From Apostichopus japonicus (taxonomy: Eukaryota > Echinodermata > Holothuroidea > Aspidochirotida > Stichopodidae): DNA of 64,000 nucleotides. The stretch spans positions 17,461,213-17,525,212 of the forward strand of contig NC_092574.1 of assembly GCF_037975245.1 (NCBI RefSeq), in the 5' to 3' direction. Of this stretch, positions 34,313 through 46,414 are shown in pieces (within the stretch, counting starts at the first letter, position 1; each line of letters starts with the position of its first letter). The notes below the pieces were generated by a model. It ran no database searches. It was given only the letters and a program-made list of their open reading frames with translations, and had not been told where the DNA came from. The translations under genes were made by a program, and so were the position numbers.

Positions 34313-37300
34313 GTGAGTTCAAAGGTCACCAGTATTGGCCCCAACTGTTAACATGTCAAATTTGATATTAAAACTATGTCTTCCTGGAGGGAATGAAAGT
34401 TTTTCTAAGTTATTTCCAAACATTGAAAATTATTCAACATGAAAATTGAGTAAAAGAAAACAAAAAATAACTGAAAAGGTAAAATGCTTCAAGTGTGGCC
34501 TTTTTTTTGGGGGGGGGGGGTGGGGGCTAACCTGAGAGAAAATGTTGTGAAGAATGTGAAGTAGGACTTGAACTCATGTTAGAATAAACAACTAAATTAG
34601 CATAAATTGTGACAATACTGGACCAAGCAATAGGAATAATGAAACCTCCAATCTACTGTGCCATGAGGACTGGAAGAGTATCTCTGATAGGTAGGGAAAC
34701 TGAGATAGGCTGTGGGTACTGGGTGCAAACCACCTGAAGCTAAACGATTTTTATGTTCATTTCTTATTATCTCATAGCAATTTACAAGCACAGACAATAC
34801 ATGTCAGAAATAAAAGAGTTACTCTGAAATTTCTTTAGAATGCACAGCCTCCCTTCTTCTTAGGAAAAATTGCCATAATCACTTAAGTGCACTTAAGTGT
34901 GCTGATTGCAAAGAAGTTTCATAATTAAGGTCTTTTTAATTATACAGAGTAGCTGCATGTCAATGCCAGACTAACATACTCCCTATCTTGATCACTGCCA
35001 AATATTTTGAAACTTTTCAGCTGAATTTTGAGCAGAGTTTGACGTCTTGTAAAGTAAATTTTCTTCCTTTCTTCAAAGGGCTGTGACTTATCGCATGTAT
35101 TCTGTACAGAGGGTGCAGCACCAGTTATTAAATCTTATAGTCCAGACTTGATCGTCCATCCAGAGCTGTAAGATAATTCTCTTATTAATCTTAAGTCGTT
35201 AAGAGTGCATGTGCATTAATTAGAATTGACCCAAGCCAGAGAAAACAATAGAGCCCTGGTAGGTGGAGCTGGTAATAATAGAAATGATGTTCGAATTTTG
35301 TGCAGAATTTGCCAAAATCCGATGGTGTCATATTTAAGCTTCAAGAAATGTTCATACCGACAAAATGAAATCCCAAATGACGAGTGGAGGATAGTTTGCG
35401 AATGAAAAAGTAAACATTTTCTGGACTGAACAGCAATTATGGTGGATGAGAAACGAGCATTTTAATGCAGTAGATTAATCTTTCAGTTAAAGAGAGGAAG
35501 ATCCAGTTATATGTATACAGTATGTAAAAATGACTTGGTACAGTCACTATGATGATGTATACACACGTTTACAGCACAACACAAAATGCAAAATGGCTGC
35601 CATGTACAGTACTTACATTGTCACCGAGGGATAGGATCCTTTACTATCATATTGCTCTGCTATCCTTATTTTTTCAATCAAAGTATGAAAACATTGATTT
35701 GTACCTGCTGAAATCAATTTCAGGGGAGCTGAGCATAAGTTCTATTTTCTCTTAACACCCACAATTTCTATTTTTATTTTATTTTTTTTTAATTGAGATA
35801 TCCTTCTTGAATTCTTTGATTACCAGGGATGTTTCAGACCCTGTGGCAGCCATACAGAAATGGTTACCAAGAATGCATGGCATTGTTATTGGACCAGGTC
35901 TAGGCAGAGATGACAAGATTTTACAAACAGTGAAGGTAAAGATAGTTTGGTATATATGCCTCAATCAAGAGGGACAATGTAGCAGATAGTTGGGTATCAT
36001 CCTCAGCAGGTAAAATGATGCCTGATAGCTGGATACTGGCCCCCGGAGGCAAAATTTTCATTTTCTTTTTTTGACGTTTTTGACGATTCAAATGAATGAA
36101 ATGCAATAATTTAGAATTTCTGCATCAAATCCTGTCAAAAGATTCAAAACCTCAGGACACACGAATAGAAAAGCTGTATCAGTTATGTGAATCTTTTGTG
36201 GTAAATGTTCCTATGTTATTGGTCAGAAACATGTTTCTGATGTTATGTAACCTGAATAAGTGACTTCAACTAGGAAGAAGATATGAAAAAATAAAGCATG
36301 TTTATTAAATCTTTTATCATCTCCTGTTTAAATCAGCCACCCCCTTAACTTTAGTTCAGCCCATTTGCAGAGTCATAGCTTTAATACTTTTATAATCATA
36401 TATATCATGTATATGTCACTCTTTCTCTTTATTTTCCTTGTTCAGGAGCTGATAGGTTTAATCAAGGCTTCTAACATTCCTATGGTAATTGATGCGGTAA
36501 GTATGATTTTGTTTTGCTGACAAGAGCAATTTATCCTGTATCAAGTCAGAAAGATTATAAATAAACCAAACTTGTTTTGAGATTAGCAGGATCGAGTGAT
36601 CGACTCCAAAATTTGGATGCATCTCTTACTGTACACTATTCTCATCATTTGAACTTTTCTGTTTCTTAAAAACGACTTTTATATGTCACTTTCATTTTCA
36701 TCGTTTTCATTTATCATTAAGTTTATTCACAATTCTTTATCACAGCTTCTCCACTGCGGCCGATCAAACCGCAGAAAAAAAAGTTTCTTCTAGGAGAACA
36801 TCTGTTTGAAAACATTTCAAACATTTATATCCTTATTTCTAAAGTACTCATCTATTCAAATATTGAAAAAGCAAAGAATATATAGGCTTTAATATATCAT
36901 CTCTATAATTAGAATTAATAATTTTTCCTGTGCCTGTCCTGCTCAAGATGCATCGATATTATTCTAATTATTTTGCTATTGTCAATGTGGAATGATGTGA
37001 TATCCCTTCCACCACCATTTCAAGTCGTCGAGTACATTTGGCAATAGCAATGGTGTACTAAACTCTCAAAATTAGAGTGTTTATAACTCCTGTTGGGAGC
37101 TATTGAATTAATCAAATTCTGTTCTTTTATTACAGGATGGTCTCTTTTTGTTAGTGCAAAGTCCGGATATAATACAGGGATACCAGTCTGCAATTTTAAC
37201 TCCAAATATTGTCGAATTCAAGCATCTTTATAGGAAAATGGTATGCATGTTACATCTAATACATATATAAATGTTTGTATATTTTCTTGAATGTATGGAT

Positions 37301-40300
37301 CTGGTGACAACAGAGTGAGTCCCATCACCATGGCAACTGAGTTGAACATTTTCTTTGTTTCTTTACGATATAAAAGTCGTTACTTCACAGAGCAACAGTA
37401 ACATTTCTTATCAAACATTTGCATCTGAATCATGGTCTTGACCCTAGAGTAAGCCATCTGACCAGTGTAACAGGTTTCAAGGAGAAATCAAGAAGGATAA
37501 TTTAAAAACAAAGTGAAAATATAGAAGAACATTTGCCATGATGACATCACAGACCACTCATCGTGAACAATTTCCTACCATAAGGAAAGATTGATTTTGA
37601 CAAACAACGGTTACCTTCAACCTCCCATCTCTAGATTTAGACCACAGTTTAAGTTGTCTGAGGCCCTAATCAGAGGAACAGTAATAGGAGGTCCATTGAA
37701 CCAGGGTCTCCAAGCTTGGCCCCCAAAGGGTTGGTCCGAATTTTCGAGCCATCAGATCACAACTGCCAGTCATGCTTTTGCATGAATAATTTCATGAGTA
37801 CCAATATACCTCTCTCTGATACTGTTTTATTTCATCAACAACTGGTCGTAGCTGACAAATTCATTGCCCAGTTCACTACCAGATCAATCATGGTGCCTTT
37901 TCACTTATATTACATTATTAATAATGGCTTTGCATCAAGTGCTGTTTAGATGAAATTTTAGTCTATTGTTTATAGAGAGAAGGGCTTTCACTCTTAAACC
38001 AGGGACCCCCAAAACCCTAGCTATGCCACTGGGCCAAGTCAATTCTACTTAACATCAGATTCGAAGAGACTTTTAAAATAATTCACATCTCGATTACACA
38101 GCTTGGGAGAGATCCTGATCCATCTAATGCCGTAGCCAACGTACAGGAACTCAGCAAAGCTTTAGGAAATGTCACAGTCTGTCTGAAAGGAATGGACGAC
38201 ATCATCTCTGATGGACGAAATGGTATGCAAGCTACTCTATCTACAGTCAGAGTGGTGACTGTATCTTGCTGCTTTCATTTACTTTCTGCTTGAGGGGATT
38301 AGGGTTACCATATTTTTTTGGGGGGGTTACATTGTTAAGCCTTTATCGTTATGATACTACACAAGTTATAAACAGAAAGTTACAGAAAATTCTTGAAAGA
38401 GCAACGAAGTTACTGTCTGTGGAAGGGATTACTAAAAAAGGGTGGGTTGGTGGGGGTGGGAGATGGGGGGTGGGAGAAAGGCTCTGAACTGATCACCTAA
38501 GGATTACTAGCTGTTTATCTCTTTGGCTTCAAATCCCATTGTAGCCATTAATCTTTTGCTTTTTCAATATTTATTTTTTTATTATTACTCCCAAGACAGT
38601 TTCTGTTACCTGATTTGCTTGCTGAAAAAAGAACAGATAAAGGTTTTAAACCAGGGATCCTATGCTGGGGGAAATTCAAGGTGTGATGTGAATAACTCTT
38701 GATCCCCTTAAAGTTACGTCAGCATTATTGTTATTTTATGAATCTTTGGTAATTGAAGTTAACTTTAAATACTGTTCGTTTTCAGTGATTGTATGTGCTT
38801 CAAAAGGAAGTCCAAGGCGTTGTGGAGGGCAAGGTGACATTCTATCTGGAACCATGGGGGTATTCAACTTTTGGGCTCACCAAGCTTCTTCACAGGCCAA
38901 TCAGACAAATGAGTAAGTTAATTGATCAAAGATACCTTATTTTCTCAAAATATGGTTGCAAATAAAGTTGATAAAACTAAACACACTCTCCATACATATT
39001 CATAAAAATTAACATGAACTAGTGAGTCATTTATTATTCATAAGCTTGATTGTTCTGAACCTTTGTTGCCTTTCAACTTTCAAATTGTTCTCCCTTTTCT
39101 GAATTGTTATGAGAGAGTTTTGTGGTCAATTAGGTTAAAAGGTGATGGACTTGTGATCTAAAGTTTGCAGGTTTCAGTCCTGGACAGATCATTACTTTGA
39201 GTCCTTGGGCAGGACACTTCATCTCCATTGCCTCCATTAGGGACCTGCCAGGGTAACCTGTAAAATGTAGTTACGTGACCCCAATGGGAAGTCCCCCAAG
39301 GGGACACATAGATGTGGCACACTGTAGTGCACTGGTAATGTCTGTTTGAATTGTTCATACTTTGTTGTGTAGGTGTTACAACTTACCAGTTACTACAGGT
39401 TGTAAAGCAGGTTGAGAATGCCTTTACCTTGTACAAGACTCTAAAGGTTTCCAACTTTTGTGTTTAGTTTGTCAACTAGTATCAAAATTGTAGCAAGTGT
39501 ATATATTATTTTGTGGATCCTTAAAACAAACTGAAAGTACTGGTCATTCATATTGTTGACACTGTATCATCAACCAGCAACATACATCCCATAAAACAAT
39601 ACATATGGGCGGGGCCTGTAAGGCTGTATTATTAACCTCTTAATCAAAGATTCATATTGTTGTTGATATTGACAAGTTTGATAGGATTAGTTGGGTTTTA
39701 CTATCGATTCTCTTGTTGCAATTCTTTTCAACTGGGGAATACTCTGGATGTATTTCAGGCATTGTGTTTCCATTTCTTGAATACCTTTCGTTTTTATTTC
39801 CAGACGAAAAGGCTCCACCCTGGTAAATAGATCAATGTATGAAATGGAGTGTTTTATTTGTTGTGATGAAATAAGGTTATAGTAAACTAGCAACAACAAG
39901 AAAAAAGTGGAACTAGTGCTTGAGAAATCCACTATATATAAGTTGCAATTGTTGACATTTCTTATGGACACATGGTTCTCTTGTCCATGACAAATATTAG
40001 TCGTAATTAGTACTATCATCAGTTGATAATAATAATAATTAAAATGCTAATTAATATTGCAAGTATGTTTCTTTCCAGTAGAGTGAACTCTTTGACTAGT
40101 AGAGACCTCTCACTCGAACATCTGATACATAACTTGCCTGCAGGGAAAAGCATATGAATTGAAAGAATAAATGAATGAATAGATAGATGAATGAACTGTG
40201 TGAATGAAATGCAGGAAGGAATGGATGAATGGATGGGTGAGATGGATGGATGGGTGGGTGGTTGTGTAGGTAGGTATGTTTGTGGATAGGTGTGTTGACA

Positions 40301-40603
40301 AGTTGGCTGGTAAATGGGTCAGATGAGTTGTGTGTCTAAGAGGAGATGTTTGAAAGTTTTAGTAATTGCTCTTATCTTTGAGACTTTCAAACAATGTGTT
40401 CTCTCATATGCATTCATTTCAGTTACATTTTGTCCTCCTTTGGACCACCCTCGTGTGCTGCCTACGCTGCTTGCCTCTTGACCAAGAGAAGTTCTCATCT
40501 TGCCTTTGCAGAGCACAAGAGAAGCATGTCCACAACAGATGTCCTAGCTAAAGTACCACAAGCATTTTCTGAGCAGTATGAAACTTTCAAATCGGGACTG
40601 TGA
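34122..40603 (+). CDS. NAXD: NAXD, ATP-dependent (S)-NAD(P)H-hydrate dehydratase
   Basis: NAXD repairs hydrated, damaged NADH and NADPH at the cost of ATP and works with the epimerase NAXE. Exons: 34122-34312, 35079-35167, 35827-35935, 36446-36496, 37136-37240, 38102-38222, 38786-38912, 40423-40603. All have GT-AG borders and consistent phases, about 324 codons. Visible motifs in order: [13 protein letters not shown] and [10 protein letters not shown] (substrate site), GPGLGRD (glycine-rich turn), MVIDADGL, ILTPN, and [12 protein letters not shown], the anion-hole/catalytic Asp motif of this ribokinase-like family. The length fits animal NAXD. Poly(A) candidates are AATAAA at 41064, 41097 and 41476. 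A hAT-like MITE sits 42 bp past the stop. Confidence 0.95.
34500..34520. repeat. T8-G12 homopolymer junction
   Basis: Adjacent T- and G-runs in the NAXD intron after the HKGQDGR exon. No function is implied. Confidence 0.6.
35079..35167 (+). CDS. NAXD: NAXD exon, [18 protein letters not shown]
   Basis: 89 nt after TTCTTCAAAG, encoding [20 protein letters not shown] and PDLIVHPE. It follows the orthologue pattern GADLSHVFC closely. Confidence 0.94.
35827..35935 (+). CDS. NAXD: NAXD exon, GPGLGRDD
   Basis: 109 nt. A single G completes a split Leu codon, followed by [16 protein letters not shown] and [13 protein letters not shown], the conserved glycine turn that contacts the dinucleotide. Confidence 0.95.
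36446..36496 (+). CDS. NAXD: NAXD small exon, PMVIDA
   Basis: 51 nt, 17 codons, phase 0 at both sides: [17 protein letters not shown]. It splices to DGL to restore the conserved DADGL motif. Confidence 0.93.
37136..37240 (+). CDS. NAXD: NAXD exon, DGL...ILTPN
   Basis: 105 nt, 35 codons starting DGLFLLVQ and containing [14 protein letters not shown]. The TPN motif is diagnostic for the dehydratase family. Confidence 0.94.
38102..38222 (+). CDS. NAXD: NAXD exon, [10 protein letters not shown]
   Basis: 121 nt encoding [20 protein letters not shown] and ISDGRN. Ends one base into the next codon, before GTATGC. Confidence 0.93.
38786..38912 (+). CDS. NAXD: NAXD catalytic exon, [12 protein letters not shown]
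   Basis: 127 nt after CGTTTTCAG, with [20 protein letters not shown]. The Asp in GGQGD is the proposed catalytic base, and it is intact. Confidence 0.96.
39130..39372 (+). mobile_element. tRNA-derived SINE in the NAXD last intron
   Basis: A B-box-like GCAGGTTTCAGTCCTGG is followed by a body containing CCTTGGGCAGGACACTTCAT, a word commonly seen in marine-animal SINEs. The A box is weak, so the element is old. Confidence 0.5.
40150..40315. repeat. ATGA/ATGG-type microsatellite
   Basis: Degenerate tetranucleotide repeats (GAATGAAT, GATGGATGG, GGTGGGTGG) just before the last NAXD exon. This accounts for the His/Ser/Thr-rich reverse open frame here. Confidence 0.75.
40423..40603 (+). CDS. NAXD: NAXD last exon
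   Basis: 181 nt with TGA at 40601-40603. It encodes [18 protein letters not shown] and [16 protein letters not shown], the C-terminal helices that complete the fold; orthologues show TTTDMIAEVGAAF here. Confidence 0.95.
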
Positions 40604-40644
40604 GATCTTTGGTCAAACTGTATCGATTGAGAATGAGACATATC

Positions 40645-40933
40645 CAGGCGCATAGCCAAGGGGGGAAGGGGGCGACCGCCCCCCCCTTTGAGCATATTTG
40701 TTTGTATGTTTTTATGATATCGCTAGTAATTTCAAGCTTAGATGCAACTTACAAGGCATGGGAAGTGCCATTTCCAGCAATCTGGGAGGCATTTTCAGCC
40801 AAAATTTTCTTGTACACGTAGGGCCAACTCATAGTGGCGCTACGCTTAGATAGTTTTCATTGCAGAATCTACGGCTCTAATAGTTTGTCTACAGGTGACC
40901 CCCTCCCTTGGCAAATTCCTGGCTACGCGCCTG
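40645..40933 (+). mobile_element. hAT-like MITE, copy 2, in the NAXD 3' UTR region
   Basis: 289 bp, starting CAGGCGCATAGCCAAGG and ending GGCTACGCGCCTG. The flanks GACATATC and AGCATATC match at 6 of 8 bases, as expected for an aged 8-bp hAT target duplication. The insertion is 41 bp past the NAXD stop and before its poly(A) candidates, so it may be transcribed in the 3' UTR. Confidence 0.75.
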
Positions 40934-42324
40934 AGCATATCAAAACAATTTGGTGTTCTAAAAGGCTTCCAGAGTCTTGATATAGAGAGGAAGTAGTATT
41001 CATACAAGTCTAAGAAAGAATTATCAGTATGTTTGAAAAGTAAACATCCTAAGAGACATCTATAATAAATATGAAAGAAACCTGATAATATACTGAAATA
41101 AAACTCAGATTAATTCTCTCCAATATGGACAGTGTTGAAAGTCCAGTTTAATTGGTTTCAAAATGCTTACGTCATACTGATTGTACTTCTAAAAGAATTG
41201 AAAAAAGGAATATATAAACATGAAGGCCTTCACTGAGGTACTGACATCAGTTTAGCATATGTAGTAAGAACATTCCAGTTATTTAGCATATTTTCAAGCT
41301 GAATATCTTTGGCACTGTAATAGATAAAAAAAAAAGAGATTTACCAGCCCTCAAATCTGTCTGTTTTCTCGAACAATTGAATATTGAATATGTAATATTC
41401 TGTCGAGTGTTTATCTCTTATTAGAAGAGTAATATAACATATCTGTGTGATCACTTAACTTTTTCTTTTACTGTAAATAAAATGCCACATACCATGCAAT
41501 TTTTGAATGTTTTTATTAGTTTGTGTTTTGTCATATATAAACTATTATCAACCTCCCCCTCTTTCTACTACTCTTAAAAGTACAAAAGGACCCCAACTCA
41601 AAGAATGGGACTCACAATTGGTTATGACTTTTCTATCACTGTCTGAAGAGTAAAAGTTTGGAAGATAATGAAAATGAAACCTAGCATTCTGATTGTTTTT
41701 AATTCACATGTGCTTAGGTTGTCAATGTCGAACAGAATTAAACAAAGGGGCGTAATAAATAATAAAAATAATATGCAACTTATATAGCGCAATATGCAAA
41801 GGCTTCAAAGCGCTTTACAAAACATAATACTTAAAACTAAGTCGTAAAACATAAATACAAAACCAATACACCTAACAAAGATCAAATTACACAATGTAAA
41901 GTAGAGGAAATGTTAAAAATACAGTGTAAAACTACATCAAATATGTGAAAAACTACTCAATTAACTTTATAACTATTTTACAATATACAAAATCAATAAT
42001 TGCATAAAACACATAGCAAATATATATTGCACAAATATTGCAATTGAATTCAGTTTTGTAAAAATGGTTACACTAAAACAGCCATAAAATGAAAGATACA
42101 TTTATATGTCATAGAAATGCAGCCGGAAAAGGTGGGTTTTGATTTGGGTAACATGAAGCAACCCCCTCGCAACCCCCCCCCACTTTAAGGCATGGAATGG
42201 TGAGGGAGGGTAGTCACATGCTATATGAACGACTTAAAGGGGTTGCCTTGGGTGGAGACTTGGCATTGTGTTTACTGCCAGCGTTTCAAATATTTTCTGC
42301 AGTCTTTGATTTTTTTTTTTTTTT
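40934..42324. other. NAXD downstream region and dispersed repeat
   Basis: Contains the poly(A) candidates for NAXD. At about 41755-41835 there is a repeat with TTATATAGCGC and CAAAGCGCTTTACAAAAC like that in the NSDHL intron. No further gene seen. Confidence 0.5.
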
Positions 42325-44570
42325 GATCGTACACCATTGGAATCAGCTAGCAATTATATATCCTCTAAATGTGCTGGTTGTACAGTTAAACGTTGGTCAG
42401 GTAAACAGCCGTGCGTGGGATGTACGGAATCTGTTTAGTTCATATGTGGTCATTGTATACAACCGTGGCTTTGGAGGGGTACATATCACTTCAGTGTGCC
42501 AACGTATTGTATCTGATGTCATTCGTTAACAGCATAATAATCTATTTTTCTATTACGCCTTCGATCGATACAAGGCTTAGTGAAAGTAAAGGGGAAAAGT
42601 AAAAGTAATTTTCTGTACCAAAGAATTTTAAAGCAAAAAAGAAATAATATGGTTAATTTCAGCAATAGTCGACATGGTTTGAGTTTGACAAAATAATACT
42701 TCTCCGAGGAAAGAAGTACGTATATTAATTATTTGATTATACTATGGAACTAAGAAGATACCATACGGTGTAATCATTAGGCTTATCATAATTAACATCG
42801 GATTAGTCATGAGTAAATTATCAAAAGTATACCAGTAAATGGTACTAATTGATATTGACTGCATATATACATATCGATATAATTAGTAGATTATATTCAG
42901 GCGCGTACCCGGGGGGGGGCGTTGGGGGCGCGCGCCCCCCGGGTAAGGAAAAGAGGAGACAAAAAAAGAGAAGAAAAAGGGGGAAAAGGGGGAGAAAAAA
43001 AGAAAAGGAGGAGAGGAAGGAAGGGAAAAGAAAAAGAAGAAAGAGAGAAAAAGAAGAAAAGGAGGAAGTAGAAGATAAACGCCAAGACCTCGGGAAGAGA
43101 AAGAGGAACAGTCATAATTACAGCGCTGGATTTGGGGGCTGTAACGACTTGCCCGAAAAATATAACCAACATTTTTGTTAATATCAATATCATATAAGCA
43201 AGCATAGGTCATTACATCGCATGGCATCGTGTACCGTACGGTCCGTGAAAGTTGCGCAGTATACCGCAGGATGCTAATGTAAACAACGAAATGTCTTGTG
43301 TAGATGGAGAAAAAGCATACAGGTCCAAATATGTCAAAACTCTCTTTTACAGTAGTAATGGCGAATTAGTCTGCCAAGCTTAGAACTTTATTTTAATTAC
43401 CAAGGAGATAATTTTTAAACTTTTCTTTTATTCTCAGCATATTGCCCGAATTTTCAGGGGAAATAGTTTGGTTGGGGGAGGGGCTGCAGCCCCGCCTCCT
43501 ACGTCTATGTGTGTAGTGTTCGGTTTCGAAATATCTGATATCGGAAATATCTGGTATTTTTCATTTCCTTCAACGAAGTTTTATAATTGCCGTTATAAGA
43601 GGTTGTAATATTTGTACACCAATAAATCAACTGTGTCTGAATTTTCGAAAATTTCCTGACCAACATTCTTCATCATACTTCCCTCTACTCGTAGCAATTT
43701 GACCTGTCTGTTAGGGGTTGAAGGAGGTTTTTCTATATTGGTTGTCCATAGATTGAATGTTGTGCAACATTATGTATATGTTTTGAAGTGATTTTCTTCA
43801 CGAGAAATGTGAATTTTCAAATTCTGAACAAATAATGGGCTTTAAACTTTGAAAAGTGGGGCTTTCGGATATTGTGGGCCGTGACGTAGAATCACCTACA
43901 AAAAAAAATGATCCACAGGACATGCAATGAGGTCGAACATGATGTGTGACTGGTTACAATCTTCAAAAAGGTTATGGATGAAAAAAAAAAACTATTGGGA
44001 AATCCTTCTTCTCAGGCAAAAGTGTACATCTGGTTGGTCATTTTCAAGCCCGAGAAGTGCCATTTCCGGTGATCTAGGGGGTATCAAAACCAGAAATTTT
44101 CTTGTACGCTCCGCGCCAACCGATGGTGGCGCTCCGCTTAGATAGTAATTCGCGCCCCCCGGGTAAGAAAATCCTGGATACGCCCCTGATATTTGAAAGG
44201 CGTACAAGTTGACAGGTTGAATAGCGGGAAGCCTCTCTTCGAGAAGCAACACTAATTCAGCGTAAATTGAGGTAAGTAAGCATTTAGTTTGAAAAGAACC
44301 TTATTTGAAAGCTCGTTAATGAATGGTTTGAGGGGTCGAGGTTAAGAAGACAATATTAGGTCAACCAAGGCCTGGGCATAGCTAGACCTTTGTTGTAGTA
44401 GGGGGAGGGGGCTACAATGCTTTTAAAGCTAGGGGAAGTGGTGGGCAGGCATGAGCTCAGTTTTACAAGGAAATAATGTTTGCCATATTTTGCTTTGGTG
44501 GAGGAGATAACAGACATTTGGGTACGGGCCCTCGATCTGTGGCTATGCAACTAGGTTAAATAATTATATT
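42325..44570 (+). repeat. Tandem unit 1 (~0.95 kb), split by a hAT-like insertion
   Basis: The unit begins near TTTTGATCGTACACCATTGG and runs to about 44570 once the 1291-bp insertion is removed. It is similar along its length to the next unit (44571-50100). Shared landmarks include CGTGCGTGGGATGTACG, TACAACCGTGGCTTTG, CTCCGAGGAAAGAAGTACG, GCATATATACATATCGATAT and ACGGGCCCTCGATC. It has no coding signature. Confidence 0.8.
42898..44188 (+). mobile_element. hAT-like element, long form, copy 3
   Basis: 1291 bp. Left end CAGGCGCGTACCCGGGGG, right end CCTGGATACGCCCCTG, inverted to each other. It contains a purine-rich GA tract (42950-43075), then single-copy-like sequence, then the shared 3' block CGCGCCAACCGATGGTGGCG. 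The flanks share ATATT, but no 8-bp duplication is clear. The partner unit at about 49755 gives the approximate empty site. It has no transposase. Confidence 0.75.
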
Positions 44571-44832
44571 TTGTTTTGATCATACAGCATTGGAATCTGC
44601 TAGCAATTATACATCCTATAACTGTGCTGGCTGTTATGGGCGGCCGTTACCGCAAACACAAAATATAAAAATAAATTACACCAAAAATAAATTGTCTCCA
44701 ATCAAAATTTAATTTACTCCATCAAAAATAAATTTACTAAATCACATCAAAAATTAATTAACTCCATCAATAATAGATTTTCATCATCAAAATAAATTAC
44801 TCTGTCGACAGTAAGTTTACTCCCCGCACGTA

Positions 44833-45445
44833 TTAAAGCAGCATTTTGCGTCCTTTTCTCTGGTTTTTCTCAACCTCACTGATTCCACGATGCCATAACG
44901 ACATACATAACTAGCTTATCTATTCAAATCTTACTTCAAATGGTGGCCGAAAAGTCGAAATTGTACAACTTTCAACTTTGGGATCCAAATAAACCTCACC
45001 CATTATATGAATATTTAAAAGCTACGAAAGTCATTGGTCAATACGTAATACAACACCATGCTTGATTTGTGTAGATTGTCTATGGCAGTTGTACCAGGCA
45101 GCTGTTAAGAGTCCAGCTCGCAGGCTGGTTGTACCAAGTTACCAACTCGACGTTTTGAATCTATTTTAGCAACGGCTCATAACCAAACCTGCATCTCTGA
45201 TTGGTTGAATTCAAATTAGTGGGTTGGGGGAACTGTATGCGATTAATATTAAATGTGTAATTTGTCGGAGGACACTTTTCTCATTATCTGCATATGTCCT
45301 TGATTACTTGCCAATCAATGTTTTTGGCAGGGAAAAAAACTTGGCTTATATCTTAGTTTGCTGTTTTGTGATTGATATACGTAAAAAACTCGATGGACTT
45401 GTCAAAAAGTGGATAACGGTGACAAAACGCAAAATGCTGCTTTAA
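44833..45445. mobile_element. Nested TTAA-flanked MITE, family B
   Basis: A 605-bp element (44837-45441) with perfect 15-bp inverted ends AGCAGCATTTTGCGT / ACGCAAAATGCTGCT, flanked by TTAA on both sides. It sits in the left arm of the foldback element. The right arm is uninterrupted at the same point (CACGTATAAAATC), which gives the empty site. No transposase. Confidence 0.88.
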
Positions 45446-45784
45446 ATGCACCCCGTATATAAACTCATCCTGCATCCCGTCCTAACAAAAAAATTACACC
45501 GGAAATAGATACCGTCAAAAATAAATTTCATTAATTCCTACGTCAAAAATAAATTCACGACTGACCTCCAGTTGAATGACCACAGACTTGGCTATTTGCC
45601 AGCGATGTCCAGCACGTCATTTTTGTTTTCTAAGGCGAGTGGCGGCAACAGGTAATGTAGACTCTGCGCGCGATACTATCGAGTCTCCCTACATAAAAAT
45701 AGGCAATGCTATGGCTGTTATATTTCCGGTTATACATACGCTTCACATGAGGCCGGCACGACCACAGCAGGAATGCATCACACA

Positions 45785-46053
45785 CAGGCGCGTAGCCAAG
45801 GGGGGGGGGACGAGGGGGGCAACCGCCCCCCCTTGAGCATATATATATTTTTTATGATATCGCCAGTAATTTCAAAATAAAAAATGCTTAGATGCAACTT
45901 ACAAGGCCTGGGAAGTGTCATTTCCAGCGATCTGGGAGCATTTTCGTCCAACATTTTCTTGTGCGCTTCGCGCCAACTCATAGTGGCGATACGCTTACAT
46001 AGTTTCTCTACGGACTTCGCCCCTCCCTTGGCAAATTCCTTACTACGCCCCTG
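45785..46053 (+). mobile_element. hAT-like MITE, copy 4, with perfect 8-bp target duplication
   Basis: 269 bp, CAGGCGCGTAGCCAAGG to CTACGCCCCTG, flanked on both sides by ATCACACA. This 8-bp duplication places the family in the hAT superfamily. It lies inside the foldback element and is therefore younger than it. Confidence 0.9.
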
Positions 46054-46090
46054 ATCACACACATACATGTATTTCACAGGAACGAATCGC

Positions 46091-46351
46091 TCATAGTAAG
46101 GATCGTCCCAGCCCATTTGGCAAAGAAAAGTTGGCTGATACAGGTAATGAAAATGTGGGTGTATACAAAATAGCTGCATCTCGTCTTTCATCTTCAACTT
46201 CTATCCAATGAAATTTGTCGGTTAGTATAGGCGAATGCTTAACCACAGATGAGCTTCCGTTCTGAGAAACGAAGCTGTCACTGCGCTGTGAAATGTACAT
46301 TTTCTGCGCGGTACACACCCGATTTCCGACGTCCGACAATGTGCGTACCAC
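46091..46351 (-). CDS. Unidentified reverse open frame inside the foldback element
   Basis: 86 codons starting MVRTLSDVGNR, with no recognised domain. It starts 64 bp from, and divergently to, the forward frame at 46415, which would fit a shared promoter. An overlapping frame (46197 downward) also reads protein-like (GWDDPYYERFVPVKY), so which frame is real is unclear. Could be chance. Confidence 0.2.
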   Translation of the reverse strand: MVRTLSDVGNRVCTAQKMYISQRSDSFVSQNGSSSVVKHSPILTDKFHWIEVEDERRDAAILYTPTFSLPVSANFSLPNGLGRSLL

Positions 46352-46414
46352 ATTCGTATTTTAATAATGAAGTAAGAATTTGCATGTTGGGTCTTAGGGC
46401 TGCGAATCGGCAAC

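Noticed and set aside
40110-40301. Thr/His/Ser-rich reverse frame
   Set aside because: It is the translation of the ATGG-type microsatellite.
42849-43227. Lys/Glu/Arg-rich forward frame and Phe/Ser-rich reverse frames
   Set aside because: They are translations of the purine-rich GA tract in the element, not proteins.
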